A stretch of DNA of 41,359 bases from Agrilactobacillus composti DSM 18527 = JCM 14202 (lineage in GTDB: Bacteria > Bacillota > Bacilli > Lactobacillales > Lactobacillaceae). Position 1 is the first letter of the stretch. Every line of letters starts with the position of its first letter. The notes below the pieces were generated by a model. It was not told the origin of the DNA. It made no database searches and saw only the letters and a program-made list of their open reading frames with translations. Made by a program: the position numbers and the translations under genes. Location: NCBI RefSeq assembly GCF_001436375.1, contig NZ_AZGA01000041.1:1-41359 (forward strand), written 5' to 3'. Positions 1-9,368 of the stretch are shown piece after piece.

Positions 1-1346
1 TGACTGGCGGCGTTCACCGTTTTAGTCTGCACCACTTTGCCGTTGGCTAACAGGTTAACTTTAATGCTAGTCGGGCGCTGCTTGGCTTGATCATTGGCGT
101 CGTCCCAAGTCTTCGTGCCGTTAATGGTGACGGCCTTGGCATCTTTTGCCGTAACTTTGATATTGCTATAAGTATTATTGGTTTTGGTAATGGCAAAGTT
201 GATGGGCGTGGCATCTAACAAATAGCCGGTCGGTGCTTTGGTTTCCACAAAACTGTAATCGCCCACGTTTAAATTGGTCACCTTCAGCAAGCCTTGGGCG
301 TCGGTGGTGAGATTAGCTTGGATAACCTTATCCCCTTGTTTCAAAGCGAACACGGCCCCAGCCAAAGGGGTATTGGTAGCGGCATCAACCTTGGTCAGTT
401 GCGCCGAGCCGTTGTAACCCTGGGCCGAGCCATGACCGCCCCAAATCACTTGGCTCTTGGCCGTGGTGGCCACGCCCGTCCCGGCACCGCCCCCAGCACT
501 GCTGGAAGCGACTTCGTTGGTCCAAGTATTCCCAGTATCTGGATTTAAATTGGTGATGGTGGTGCGATAAAGGACCATCACTCTAGTGGTGATATTGCCT
601 AAATCAATGGTTAGCTGGTTGCCGTTGACCTTAACCGTGGCGGGAATCGTCGTCTTCGGATCACCATTGTCCGTGGTGGCGGACAATGAGCCGGCTTTAT
701 AAGTCTGCCCCGGTCCCAGGGTATCCGTTAACACCACATTATTAACTGTTTTATTGTCTGGATTAACGGCAATATCCCAAATGATTTCGGTGGGATCCGT
801 CACTTTATTAGGATCATTGTCCGCTAACCAGCCATTCTTACCCACAAACCAAGGATTACTATGGCCGGAATCAGTGTGCTTCCCACTCACATTTAACACA
901 ATAGCTCCATGGCGATTATAGGCCTTAAAATTCTGGTTAAAGGTTAAAATACCTTGCTGCTGGCCATTAGCCAAGGCCACCGTACCAATCACTTTGCCGG
1001 TACTATCGGTTAAATTGATTTTCGTATCACTGGCAGTGGCCACGGTATCCGGCAAGGTGATCTGCACCGTGTCCCCGGCGTTAATGGCGACATTGTCCGG
1101 AATGGCCCAATTATAAGTGAGGGTATAATTGGTATAAAGATCCAATTGCGGCTCGTGGGTCACATCTTGGCCGCTGGCCGTGGTGATTTTGGCATCCCCC
1201 GCCCCCACACCAGTGACACTTTGGGTCACATCGGTGGCCCCAACTTGGTTTGGCGCAGTGGTTAATACAGATAAAATTGGGGCAATTAACAACAACGCCA
1301 CCATAAAGAGTACTTTCACCTTATTTTTCCTAAATTTCAACAACAC
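1..1346 (-). CDS. Cell-surface adhesin with SpaA/Cna-B domains (5' part, truncated by window edge)
   Basis: About 448 codons are visible and the frame stays open to base 1, so the C-terminus and any sortase signal lie outside. I start it at GTG 1346 because GGGGG sits just upstream; an in-frame ATG is at codon 15. The N-terminus is a signal peptide (KFRKNKVK, then a hydrophobic stretch VALLLIAPILSVLTT). Residues about 40-290 resemble the beta-sandwich adhesin domains of Gram-positive surface proteins (PDNVAINAGDTVQITLPDT; WDIAVNPDNKTVNNVVLTDT). Residues about 315-385 form a SpaA-type Cna-B domain (QLTKVDAATNTPLAGAVFAL and FVETKAPTGYLLDATP). Lys about 318 and Glu about 367 fit the intramolecular isopeptide pair known in that family. 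A second Cna-B module starts near residue 405 (VTINGTKTWDD). Likely exported, wall-anchored and adhesive; the ligand cannot be inferred. It has its own promoter. Confidence 0.85.
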   Translation of the reverse strand, partial: MLLKFRKNKVKVLFMVALLLIAPILSVLTTAPNQVGATDVTQSVTGVGAGDAKITTASGQDVTHEPQLDLYTNYTLTYNWAIPDNVAINAGDTVQITLPDTVATASDTKINLTDSTGKVIGTVALANGQQQGILTFNQNFKAYNRHGAIVLNVSGKHTDSGHSNPWFVGKNGWLADNDPNKVTDPTEIIWDIAVNPDNKTVNNVVLTDTLGPGQTYKAGSLSATTDNGDPKTTIPATVKVNGNQLTIDLGNITTRVMVLYRTTITNLNPDTGNTWTNEVASSSAGGGAGTGVATTAKSQVIWGGHGSAQGYNGSAQLTKVDAATNTPLAGAVFALKQGDKVIQANLTTDAQGLLKVTNLNVGDYSFVETKAPTGYLLDATPINFAITKTNNTYSNIKVTAKDAKAVTINGTKTWDDANDQAKQRPTSIKVNLLANGKVVQTKTVNAAS

Positions 1347-1425
1347 AATTCCCCCGTTCATTGCCACTTTATTGCTTTTATCATTAACAATATGTATCGG
1401 TCTAAATAAACACTCATTGTAATTA

Positions 1426-1454
1426 ATTCTAGGCCACTTTGACCAAATTGTGAA
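1426..1454 (-). promoter_or_regulatory. Sigma-A-type promoter of the SpaA/Cna-B adhesin
   Basis: On the minus strand TTCACA (1454-1449) is followed after exactly 17 bases by TAGAAT (1431-1426). The adhesin start codon lies about 80 bases downstream. Four of six bases match in the -35 box and five of six in the -10 box. Confidence 0.55.
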
Positions 1455-1499
1455 TAACATTATGATAATCTCAGGTTTTATGGGCTTTAAAAGAACGCT

Positions 1500-1530
1500 A
1501 AAAAAAGCATAAAGCCCATGGCTTTATGCT
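1500..1530 (-). terminator. Intrinsic terminator of the DMT transporter gene
   Basis: A perfect 11-bp inverted repeat (1506-1516 with 1520-1530, loop CAT) is followed on the minus strand by a run of seven T. It lies 27 bases after the stop codon of the transporter gene. Confidence 0.85.
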
Positions 1531-1556
1531 CCCTAGTGGTAAATATAACTAATTGT

Positions 1557-2510
1557 TTAAACTAACTTAATTAACCCAACCCCCACTAACATCACTAACA
1601 AGCCCACAAATTGAACCAGGGCGATGGGTTGCTTTTGGGCGCCAAACCAGCCGAACTGATCCACCAACAAGCTGGTGATGATCATGCCGATCAAGACAAT
1701 GACCACGGCTAACCCGGTACCGATGATGGGCACCAAATAGCTGTTACCTAAGACAAACAGGCCGCCCATGACGCCGCCGACCCACAGCCACCAAGGCTGG
1801 CGCTGTTTAAAGGCCGGGGCAATGTGGTAACCATGTTCTTTGATGAGCACTAATACATATAAAATAACGGTCCCAATGAAAAATGAAATAAATGCTGCTT
1901 TAATGGGTGAATGAACCACGGTACCCACATGGCCATTAATGGCGGTTTGTGAGGCCCCTAGCATCCCCACAAAAACCCCGAACAAACGCCAAGACCATTG
2001 GTGGGCGGTGGCTAAAACTTTTTTGTCGGCGGCTTTAGCCACGTCGGCATTACGGCTTTGCAACCAATCTTTCACAGCCACGGCTAAAACCACCCCGGCA
2101 ATGACTAACAACGCTCCCACGATCCGCAAGGGGGTGAGGCGATGGACTGGGGAGGCAAACCAGCCAAAGTTATCGATGATCATACTCATGATGATTTGAC
2201 CCATGATGGGCATGATCACGGTCTGAACACTGCCCAACCGAGGGAACAAGATGATGTTACTGGTCAAAAAGATGACCCCGATAACCCCACCGACCCACAG
2301 CCACCAGGGTTGCGTCGCAATCAAATGGGCACTAACAAACAATGAGTGGGTAGCCAAAATAGTGGCCACGGCCAGAAAAATTGTCCCAATGGTAAACGAA
2401 ATTAATGAGGACAGAAAAGGTGACTTGACCACCACCCGCAAGCGGGAATTAATGGCCGTTTGAATCGGTAAACCCACGCCGATGAGTAAACCCAGGACAA
2501 TGGGAATCAT
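1557..2510 (-). CDS. DMT-superfamily membrane transporter with two DUF606 (YdcZ-like) repeats
   Basis: An integral membrane protein of 317 residues with about 10 hydrophobic segments. Two homologous halves are obvious: QPWWLWVGGVIGVIFLTSN in the first is matched by QPWWLWVGGVMGGLFVLGN in the second, and IIDNFGWFA by LVDQFGWFG. This is the tandem DUF606 arrangement; single-domain relatives work as pairs, so the fused form is a complete unit. The substrate is unknown. I chose ATG 2510 over the in-frame GTG at 2519. The ribosome site AAAGGA ends 10 bases before the ATG but only one base before the GTG. The gene is divergent from the MFS exporter at 2757 and ends at its own terminator. Transport function rests on family membership only. 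Confidence 0.85.
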   Translation of the reverse strand: MIPIVLGLLIGVGLPIQTAINSRLRVVVKSPFLSSLISFTIGTIFLAVATILATHSLFVSAHLIATQPWWLWVGGVIGVIFLTSNIILFPRLGSVQTVIMPIMGQIIMSMIIDNFGWFASPVHRLTPLRIVGALLVIAGVVLAVAVKDWLQSRNADVAKAADKKVLATAHQWSWRLFGVFVGMLGASQTAINGHVGTVVHSPIKAAFISFFIGTVILYVLVLIKEHGYHIAPAFKQRQPWWLWVGGVMGGLFVLGNSYLVPIIGTGLAVVIVLIGMIITSLLVDQFGWFGAQKQPIALVQFVGLLVMLVGVGLIKLV

Positions 2511-2756
2511 GGGAGCCACTTCCTTTACAAGTATTGTTATGAGATGCCCCTATCATAAACTTATCCCCGTGATATTTCATGCAATTAAGCTCGGGATTGT
2601 GATTTGTTTCACCTTCAATTTTGAAGACACGGCCGATAACGGTTAACTATGGCAGCGCTTTAAAAAAAATAGCTGATTGAAAATGTGAAATCGTTGACGT
2701 AGCCCCTTAATGTGCGTACGCTTAAGCCAAATTCTAATCATAAAGAGGCCTTTAAA

Positions 2757-4184
2757 ATGACAGCTCAAAACAAACCCCTGCGAATTTGGTGGATTTTTAC
2801 AGCAATCTCGATTTTTTCCTTCATGTCCACTTTGACCAGCAGCGTGGTGAACATTGCCATGCCCGTCATGAGTCGGGCCATGGGGGTTTCCACCACCCAA
2901 ATCAACTGGGTGGCTTCCAGTTACTTGGTGTTGACCTGTATGTTGCTCCTGCCCTTTGGCAAACTGGGGGACTTATACGGCAAAGTTCGGATTTTCAAAA
3001 TTGGCACCGTTATCTTTACCCTGAGTTCATTTTTATGTGGCATTAACTTTGGCTTTATTTTCTTACTACTTTGTCGGGGCCTGCAAGCCCTGGGTGCCAG
3101 CATGACCTTGAGCAATAACGCCGGTATTATCACCGAAATCTTTCCTCCGGAAAAGCGGGGCCTGGCCTTAGGCAGTTTTTCCTCGGTGGTGGCCCTAGGC
3201 GGGGTAGTGGGTCCCGGTTTAGGGGGGCTGATTTTAGGCAATTTATCCTGGCATTATATCTTTTGGTTAAATATTCCCCTGGGTCTATTCGCTATTATTA
3301 TTGGCCAAATATTCCTACCCAAAACCACCCAACGGCAAAATCAGCCCCTGGACTACCTGGGCTTAGTGAGCTTTGGCATCATGATGGGCACATTATTTGT
3401 CGGCTTATTGTGGGGCCAACAAATTGGCTTTGCCAGCTGGCCTTTTAGCTCACTCATGGGGGTGACTGTGCTGTTATTACTGACTTTCATCCGCACCGAA
3501 CGGCACTTCCCCGCGCCAGCGGTGAACCTGGCCCTCTTTAAAAACGCCAATTTCTCCTTAAATCTATTGGCCACCATTTTGGTTTACGCCTTAAACTTTG
3601 TGGTGAATATCATCGAACCCCTTTATTTACAAGAAAATCGGCTGATTTCCCCGGCTGTGACGGGCTTAATCATGATGAGTTTTCCTATCATTCAAGTGAT
3701 CATTGCCCCCCTGGCTGGCACTTTGTCGGACCACTTGGGGGATTGGCAGGTTTATATGGCGGGCATCGTCATCTTGATCATCGGCCAAATTGGCCTGGCC
3801 ACCGTGGGCCATGCCACCGCCATCAGCTTATTATGTGTCTGGTTAGGCTTGATTGGCTTAGGCAACGGGATTTTCCAAGCCCCTAACAACGTCATGGTCA
3901 TGGCCGCTGTGCCTAAAAGTCAATTGGGGGTCACCAGTGGCTTGTTAGGCCTGTCCCGGAATATTGGCATGACCGTGGGCACGATTTTTTCCAGCGTCCT
4001 GCTTTTTGCTGGGATCAACCACGCCCTGGGTTATCCGGTCCATAATTATCCTGCACATGCGCCAGCTGCCTTTATCACGGGGATGCGCTTGACCTTTGTG
4101 GTGTGCGCCGTGGTCTTCATCCTCTTTTTGATTGGCAACGTCACCGCCAGAATTCGTCAGAAACCCCAACATTTAACAGCCTAA
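2757..4184 (+). CDS. MFS drug exporter, 14-TM DHA2 (EmrB/QacA) family
   Basis: A 475-residue multidrug-type proton antiporter of the inner membrane. Motif A (GKLGDLYGKVRIF) follows TM2 and motif C (GGVVGPGLGGLILG) lies in TM5. The length and about 14 hydrophobic segments fit DHA2 rather than the 12-TM DHA1 group. Start: ATG 2757 has AAAGAGG nine bases upstream; the upstream in-frame GTG at 2712 has no ribosome site. A weak promoter TTGACG-17-TACGCT (2694-2722) would place transcription start just downstream. The nearby palindrome TTCAATTTTGAA (about 2612) could bind a regulator. No regulator gene is adjacent, so the substrate cannot be guessed. Divergent from the DMT transporter. Confidence 0.88.
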   Translation: MTAQNKPLRIWWIFTAISIFSFMSTLTSSVVNIAMPVMSRAMGVSTTQINWVASSYLVLTCMLLLPFGKLGDLYGKVRIFKIGTVIFTLSSFLCGINFGFIFLLLCRGLQALGASMTLSNNAGIITEIFPPEKRGLALGSFSSVVALGGVVGPGLGGLILGNLSWHYIFWLNIPLGLFAIIIGQIFLPKTTQRQNQPLDYLGLVSFGIMMGTLFVGLLWGQQIGFASWPFSSLMGVTVLLLLTFIRTERHFPAPAVNLALFKNANFSLNLLATILVYALNFVVNIIEPLYLQENRLISPAVTGLIMMSFPIIQVIIAPLAGTLSDHLGDWQVYMAGIVILIIGQIGLATVGHATAISLLCVWLGLIGLGNGIFQAPNNVMVMAAVPKSQLGVTSGLLGLSRNIGMTVGTIFSSVLLFAGINHALGYPVHNYPAHAPAAFITGMRLTFVVCAVVFILFLIGNVTARIRQKPQHLTA

Positions 4185-4214
4185 AAACTGTCATCGTTCT
4201 TTGGCCTGCCCACC

Positions 4215-4252
4215 AAAAAAGCCTTAATCTGCGTCGGATTAGGGCTCTTTTT
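4215..4252. terminator. Bidirectional intrinsic terminator
   Basis: The stem 4220-4229 pairs with 4237-4246. It is preceded by six A and followed by CTTTTT, so it can end both the plus-strand MFS gene and the convergent minus-strand FAD oxidoreductase gene. Confidence 0.85.
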
Positions 4253-4282
4253 AATTGCTTGATTTAAACTGATACGTAACCT

Positions 4283-5680
4283 TTAATTAATTTTCCGTTT
4301 GGGATTTAAAATACCCAAAGGATCAAATAGGTTCTTAATTTGATGTTGAATACTGTCCACATCAAAGCCCAGCTCCACGTTGGTCCATTGATTCTTCGAC
4401 ATCCCCACGGCATGTTCTCCAGAAATGGTGCCCCCTAATGCCAGAGCTTTATGGAACATTAAGCGGGTGGCTTCAATGATCTTAGCCGGGGGTTCTGCCT
4501 GGTCTTTGGGCCATAACAAGCTAGGGTGTACATTGCCATCCCCGGCGTGGCCGGCGGTATAGACATCCACGTCTAATTTTTGAGCCACTTCCTGTACATA
4601 ATTCATCATCTCGGGCAATTTGGATAAGGGCACGGCCATGTCTTCCATGATGTGATTGCCATGGGCAAAGACTGCTGGCAACATATCTTGACGCAATTTC
4701 ATCAATTGGGCAGCTTCAGTGGGGTCAGCGGTAACACTGACATTTTCAGCCTGATGATCCTTTAGGATTTGTTCGGCAATGGCCAAACTGGCTTCCCCGC
4801 CAGCATCCAGTTTGAAAATCAACATAGATGCGGTGGCGGACTTGGCGTAGTGGGTGCCTTCGTACTCATCTAGGGCCTGAACCGTCTTGCCATCCAGTGC
4901 TTCTAACATCACCGGATAGATGCCGGACAAACGCAGGTCTTGAACAGTGCTGGCTAAAGCGGCCATATCCGGAAAGAAGGCTACCCCGGTGACGGCATTG
5001 CCCACGGGGATGGGGTAAAGTTTCACAGTGATTTCTGTCACAATGCCCAGGGTGCCCTCTGAGCCCACGAACAATTGGGTCAAATCATAGCCAAATGCTT
5101 GTTTTAAGGTGCGGCCCCCCACTTTGATTTCCCGACCATCGGCTAAAACTACCTTCAAGCCTAAAATGGAATCCTTGGTCACCCCATATTTGACACTGCT
5201 CATACCCCCAGCATTGGTAGCCACATTGCCCCCAATTGACGAAATGGGTTTAGAACCCGGGTCGGGGGCGTAAAACATCCCCTGTTCCCGGGCAGCTTTA
5301 TCCAAGTCCCCATTGATAACCCCGGGTTGAACCACGGCCAAGAAGTCACCTTTGCTGATTTCTTGGATTTTATTCATCCGAATGGTGGACAAAATGATAC
5401 TGCCATCAATGCCATCAGCCCCAATGACCGTACTGGTATCAGCACTTTGAGGAATCACGGGAATGTGATATTGCCGGGCCACCCGCAAAACTCCCTGAAT
5501 ATCCGCCACGTCACCTACGGCTACATAGGCTAAAATGCGCCCTTGAATAGCATCTTGGGCCCGCCCATTGGCCGAAAACTTCAAGGCCACCGCATCATCA
5601 ATATGGACCTCAGCATGCGGTGTCGCCGCCTTTAAATCCGCCAAAATATCCGATCTATTAAAAGCTGGAAAAACAGCCAT
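4283..5680 (-). CDS. GlcD-like FAD-linked 2-hydroxyacid oxidoreductase (glycolate oxidase / D-lactate dehydrogenase family)
   Basis: 465 residues with the two-domain layout of the family. There is an N-terminal FAD-binding PCMH domain (PVIPQSADTSTVIGADG; IGGNVATNAGGMSSVKYGV; VGSEGTLGIVTEITVKLYP) and a C-terminal FAD-oxidase domain. The latter carries the metal/substrate-site signature HAGDGNVHPSLL and a terminal SGEHAVGMSKNQW. Members oxidise a 2-hydroxy acid such as D-lactate, glycolate or D-2-hydroxyglutarate to the keto acid; the donor cannot be told from sequence. It is a stand-alone gene, with no GlcE or GlcF partner nearby, so the electron acceptor is unclear. Start ATG 5680 has GAGGGA seven bases upstream. 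It is bounded by terminators on both sides. Confidence 0.9.
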   Translation of the reverse strand: MAVFPAFNRSDILADLKAATPHAEVHIDDAVALKFSANGRAQDAIQGRILAYVAVGDVADIQGVLRVARQYHIPVIPQSADTSTVIGADGIDGSIILSTIRMNKIQEISKGDFLAVVQPGVINGDLDKAAREQGMFYAPDPGSKPISSIGGNVATNAGGMSSVKYGVTKDSILGLKVVLADGREIKVGGRTLKQAFGYDLTQLFVGSEGTLGIVTEITVKLYPIPVGNAVTGVAFFPDMAALASTVQDLRLSGIYPVMLEALDGKTVQALDEYEGTHYAKSATASMLIFKLDAGGEASLAIAEQILKDHQAENVSVTADPTEAAQLMKLRQDMLPAVFAHGNHIMEDMAVPLSKLPEMMNYVQEVAQKLDVDVYTAGHAGDGNVHPSLLWPKDQAEPPAKIIEATRLMFHKALALGGTISGEHAVGMSKNQWTNVELGFDVDSIQHQIKNLFDPLGILNPKRKIN

Positions 5681-5772
5681 AATTATCCCTCATTTCACAA
5701 TTTAATTGTTTAACTCACACCCTCAAAATTAGCACAATTTGCCCAGGGGTACCAACATTTATACTCGCAGCC

Positions 5773-5814
5773 AAAAACCGGCTAACCGCTGCATTTGCAT
5801 GTCACGGTTAGCCG
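5773..5814 (-). terminator. Intrinsic terminator of kup
   Basis: Stem 5805-5814 with 5779-5788 (10 bp, GGCTAACC core) and a 16-base loop. On the minus strand it is followed by five T. It begins 10 bases after the kup stop codon. Confidence 0.8.
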
Positions 5815-5823
5815 ATTTTGTCA

Positions 5824-7842
5824 TCACCGACGCTTATGATAAATTTTACGTTGGACTAAATATTGATCCTTTTGTTGGACGATGAATAGGGGTGAACTTT
5901 CTTGCACCACATTACTGAAGCCTAGGCCATACCAAGATACCGGAGAGGCGGTGATATTTTGCAGGTAAATGCGCCCGGCAATCAGGCGGCGGTCAAGGGG
6001 TGGAATTTGATCATTGATCGACAAATCCGCCGGCTGCTCATTGATCAGCACGAACTTGAAGCCCCCGACTTTCCGATGTTTCTGGGTGGAATACTTCGGG
6101 ACCTGGGGATCCAAGACCCCCTGTTCCACCAAATGATCCACCACTTGGTGCAGATAAGCGGTGACCGTTGGGGCTTTGCGAAATCCTAAGAATAACTGCA
6201 CATCCACAATATTTTTGGTATCTAACATGTCCACGGTATACGTACTTTCATAAGGGGCATTGGTCTCATTCACTGTGACGAACCAGTAAACTTTGGCTCG
6301 TTTGGGTTCTTGATCCAAAATGGAATAAACCGTACTGCGCTTAATGCGGTAATCCTTTTTAATCCGGGTCATATACACTAAGTTGGTGGTATACATGGGC
6401 ACACTATCATCAGCACTTAATTCAGCCAGTTGGTCCCGATAATCCAATAAGGACACATACTCGCTTTCCCGTTCATAGTGGTCCCGGCGTTTATTGCCAA
6501 AATACCAAACCCACATGACGTATAAAATGGCCAGCATGATGAGCAGGGTAATATAGCCCCCATGGATAAATTTCACTAAACTGGCAATCAAGAAGACGGT
6601 TTCGATGGTGCCAAAGAACAGGGCCAGCACCAAGGCACAGGGATAATTGAGTTTTTGTTTCAAAAATTGGAATAATAATAAGGTAGTCATGACCATGGTG
6701 ATGGTGATGGCCAAACCATAAGCGGCCTCCATTTTTTGAGAACTGCCAAAGTACCAAACCACGCCCAGGGTCACGGCACACAAGAGCCAATTCACCGTGG
6801 CAATATAGATTTGATTTTTAACATTGCTGGGATGCTTGATGATCATCCGGGGTAAAAATTTCAACCCCATGGCTTCATCCACCAGGGTATAGGACCCAGT
6901 AATCAGGGCTTGGGAGGCAATAATGGCGGCAAAGGTGGCCACAATGATGCCCACTAAGCGCCACTGCCCCGGTAACATTTCATAAAAAGGATTCAAATTG
7001 GATAGATTGCGATAAGCCGCATCGTTGGCATGGTTAATGATCCAAGCCCCTTGGCCCAGGTAGTTTAAGAACAGGGCCAGAAATACAAAGGGCCAGGTGG
7101 CATGAATATTTTTTTTACCCACATGGCCCATATCCGAATACAAGGCCTCCGCCCCGGTGGTGGCTAGAAATACACTGCCTAGGATAAAAATTCCCACTTT
7201 GTTCACCGGGCTAAATAGGATCTCCACGGCATAATAAGGGGACAGGGCTTTTAGAATAGCCGGATAGCCCAGCAGGTTTAAAATCCCAAAAACCGCCAAA
7301 AAGCCAAACCAAACCACCATCACCGGGCCAAAGGACTTGCCAATGGTCCCGGTGCCAAAGCGTTGAATCACAAATAATAGTAGCAACACCACGGTGGTGA
7401 TGAGCAAGACATCGTGCTGGGAGTTGCTGAAAGTCAGGGCACCGATTTGCTGATTCTTCAGGCCCTCAATGGCTGAGGTCACCGTCACCGCCGGGGTCAG
7501 GGTCCCATCGGCTAAAATAGCCGCGCCCCCTATCAGGGCGGGGAAAATTAACCATTTACCGTGGTGGCGCACTAAGGCATAAAGGGCAAAGATGCCACCT
7601 TCCTTGTTATTATCGGCCTGCATGGCAATGATCACGTACTTCAACGTGGTGATGATCAGCAGGGTCCAAAAAATCAAAGAGACGGCACCAATGATATATT
7701 TAGGGGAAACATTGCCCATTTTACCGGCGTCGCCGATGATGGCGTTCATGACATACAAAGGGGATGTCCCAATGTCGCCGTAGACAATGCCTAAGGTCAC
7801 CAACATCCCCGCCCCGGTTACCCGGTCCATTTTTTTATCCAT
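5824..7842 (-). CDS. kup: Low-affinity potassium uptake protein Kup (KUP/HAK/KT family)
   Basis: A 672-residue K+:H+ symporter of the cytoplasmic membrane. The family hallmark [18 protein letters not shown] lies in TM1. About 12 TM segments fill the first 460 residues ([33 protein letters not shown]). A hydrophilic C-terminal cytosolic domain of about 210 residues follows. Length is typical. Start ATG 7842 is supported by GGAGGTAAGCA directly upstream. The gene is monocistronic and ends at the hairpin 5773-5814. About 300 bases separate it from the divergent araC-type gene. I looked there for a c-di-AMP (ydaO) riboswitch, which controls some potassium importers, and did not recognise one. Confidence 0.95.
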   Translation of the reverse strand: MDKKMDRVTGAGMLVTLGIVYGDIGTSPLYVMNAIIGDAGKMGNVSPKYIIGAVSLIFWTLLIITTLKYVIIAMQADNNKEGGIFALYALVRHHGKWLIFPALIGGAAILADGTLTPAVTVTSAIEGLKNQQIGALTFSNSQHDVLLITTVVLLLLFVIQRFGTGTIGKSFGPVMVVWFGFLAVFGILNLLGYPAILKALSPYYAVEILFSPVNKVGIFILGSVFLATTGAEALYSDMGHVGKKNIHATWPFVFLALFLNYLGQGAWIINHANDAAYRNLSNLNPFYEMLPGQWRLVGIIVATFAAIIASQALITGSYTLVDEAMGLKFLPRMIIKHPSNVKNQIYIATVNWLLCAVTLGVVWYFGSSQKMEAAYGLAITITMVMTTLLLFQFLKQKLNYPCALVLALFFGTIETVFLIASLVKFIHGGYITLLIMLAILYVMWVWYFGNKRRDHYERESEYVSLLDYRDQLAELSADDSVPMYTTNLVYMTRIKKDYRIKRSTVYSILDQEPKRAKVYWFVTVNETNAPYESTYTVDMLDTKNIVDVQLFLGFRKAPTVTAYLHQVVDHLVEQGVLDPQVPKYSTQKHRKVGGFKFVLINEQPADLSINDQIPPLDRRLIAGRIYLQNITASPVSWYGLGFSNVVQESSPLFIVQQKDQYLVQRKIYHKRR

Positions 7843-8110
7843 TGCTTACCTCCGTAAAAATCCTATGTACACGTTCTCAAAAAAGCTCTTAGCGTTCATT
7901 GCTTACATCTATGTTTAACGTTTCAAATAGGCCACTGTGCCGCCATATGCGTTCTAATATATTGCAACTTAGCCGCATTTTCAAGCCTAGTTTGTACGTC
8001 TTCCGGGCGTGTCAGACTGGCCTGTTCCCGTCACGAAAATAACGGCGGCTATTTTGCGGATTTATGCAGACTAAGACTAGTTCATCATGTTACGATAGTC
8101 ACAAATACAA

Positions 8111-8130
8111 AGCCATTTTATGAAATGGCT
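8111..8130 (+). promoter_or_regulatory. Perfect inverted repeat just upstream of the araC-type gene
   Basis: Arms of 8 bp (8111-8118 and 8123-8130) flank TATG. It lies directly before the ribosome site AAAGAGAAG. It could be an mRNA hairpin masking initiation or an autoregulatory operator. There is no T run, so it is not a terminator. Confidence 0.4.
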
Positions 8131-8147
8131 AAAGAGAAGTGATTATC

Positions 8148-9170
8148 ATGCTTGATCAGCTTCAGCTCAATCCTTTAAACAACTATTTCAACCAGTTAGT
8201 CTACGCCATTGGCAGCTACCATTACAATTGGCATCCCCAAATTGAACTGCTTTGGCTGCTCCAGGGCCAAATTGAAGTCAATGTGGATGGTGCCCGGTAT
8301 ACACTAGGCCAAGATGGGTTAATGAGTATCAATCCTAATATTGGCCACGCCACATTTGCTTTAACCCCAGATAGCATTGCTTTAAGGTTGCACATTGATC
8401 CTAGATTTTACCATTATCAAGGCGTTAACGTTTTAAATGGCCAATTCAACTTAAATTCGGCCCAACGCCAAGTTCACCCCAATTATGACACCTTGCGCCA
8501 TAGTTTAGCCCAGCTTTACTTAGGCCAGGTTTCCGAAAACCTCAGTGCTTTTGAGCAAAATGCCTTATTTTATCAAATCAGCAGCTTACTTTATCATGAT
8601 TTCTTCACCCTTCAACCCGGCACTCAGGCCCCTGCGGCTTTGAACAGCGACCAGTTAAATATTGCCACGGCATATTTGGATACCCATTATCAAAGTGAGA
8701 TCACCCTGGAAAGCCTGGCCAAATTCTGCAACTATTCACCGTCTTATTTATCAAAATTGTTCAAAGCACAATTAGGTATTAATTTCTACGAATATCTGGT
8801 GCGTTGCCGCTTGCAGCACGCAGTTTATGCTTTGGCTGATCACCGGCAAAAAATTGTTGATGTGGCCTTAGTCAGTGGTTTTAAAGAGGTAAAATCCTTT
8901 AACGCCATGTTCAAAAAACATTTTGGTCAAACACCCTCGGCTTATCGCAAAACCTTATCCCCGGAAATATTATCCCAGGATCAAAAATTCAAGCGGGCCT
9001 TGTCTATTCCCCAACATGATCAAATCTTGAAACACCTGGTGACCATTGTGACCCAGGATAATACCACCCAAGTTAACGACCCTTGTGCTACTTGTAACTT
9101 CAATCAAGCTGAGCAAAAATATCAGAATTTAAAAAATCGGCTACAGCAACTTCTTGATGCTGAGCCTTAA
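8148..9170 (+). CDS. AraC-family transcriptional regulator with unusual C-terminal extension
   Basis: 340 residues. The N-terminal cupin-like sensor domain (about 1-160; YHYNWHPQIELLWLLQGQIE) is the typical AraC ligand pocket. The double helix-turn-helix spans about 175-270 (ITLESLAKFCNYSPSYLSKL; VDVALVSGFKEVKSFNAMFK; FGQTPSAYRK). About 70 further residues follow the DNA-binding domain, which is rare in this family because the HTH is normally terminal. They contain a CxxC (DPCATCNF) and a short heptad-like helix (YQNLKNRLQQLL). I chose ATG 8148 over the in-frame GTG 8139 because AAAGAGA abuts the GTG but is well spaced from the ATG. The same-strand MFS gene 200 bases downstream is the most likely target. 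Confidence 0.88.
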   Translation: MLDQLQLNPLNNYFNQLVYAIGSYHYNWHPQIELLWLLQGQIEVNVDGARYTLGQDGLMSINPNIGHATFALTPDSIALRLHIDPRFYHYQGVNVLNGQFNLNSAQRQVHPNYDTLRHSLAQLYLGQVSENLSAFEQNALFYQISSLLYHDFFTLQPGTQAPAALNSDQLNIATAYLDTHYQSEITLESLAKFCNYSPSYLSKLFKAQLGINFYEYLVRCRLQHAVYALADHRQKIVDVALVSGFKEVKSFNAMFKKHFGQTPSAYRKTLSPEILSQDQKFKRALSIPQHDQILKHLVTIVTQDNTTQVNDPCATCNFNQAEQKYQNLKNRLQQLLDAEP

Positions 9171-9262
9171 CGGCATCCCTTTGGGTGACAGGCTTTACCC
9201 AGCACGATTCAGAATCCTTTGTTTACAATTGTATTACGATTGCCAAATCTCCAGAAAACCCC

Positions 9263-9291
9263 TTGACTTCATAGCTATTATTTTATAGATT
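9263..9291 (+). promoter_or_regulatory. Promoter of the MFS carrier gene
   Basis: TTGACT (9263-9268) and TAGATT (9286-9291) are separated by 17 bases. An alternative -10 box, TATAGA at 9284, has a 15-base spacer. It would start transcription about 70 bases before the ATG. Confidence 0.45.
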
Positions 9292-9315
9292 AGTAACATT
9301 TGATTCAGAACACGC

Positions 9316-9334
9316 CTGCCTAAATTTCAGGCAG
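9316..9334 (+). promoter_or_regulatory. Inverted repeat in the MFS leader (possible operator)
   Basis: CTGCCT and AGGCAG flank AAATTTC. The repeat lies about 20 bases downstream of the predicted transcription start and 35 bases before the start codon. That suits a repressor site or a small leader hairpin. The nearby AraC-type protein is the obvious candidate binder, but AraC proteins usually use direct repeats. Confidence 0.35.
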
Positions 9335-9368
9335 TCACAACTATGAAAATGGGGTAAGTTTGTAAAAT

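Noticed and set aside
2643-2900. 85-residue minus-strand frame overlapping the drug exporter start
   Set aside because: It overlaps a clearly coding MFS gene and has no ribosome site or recognisable domain.
7843-8147. Possible c-di-AMP (ydaO) riboswitch upstream of kup
   Set aside because: The position would suit a potassium importer, but I could not find the conserved ydaO core motifs in the roughly 300-base leader.
9171-9230. Terminator after the araC-type gene
   Set aside because: A weak TGGGT/ACCCA pairing is visible but without a T run, so I do not call it.
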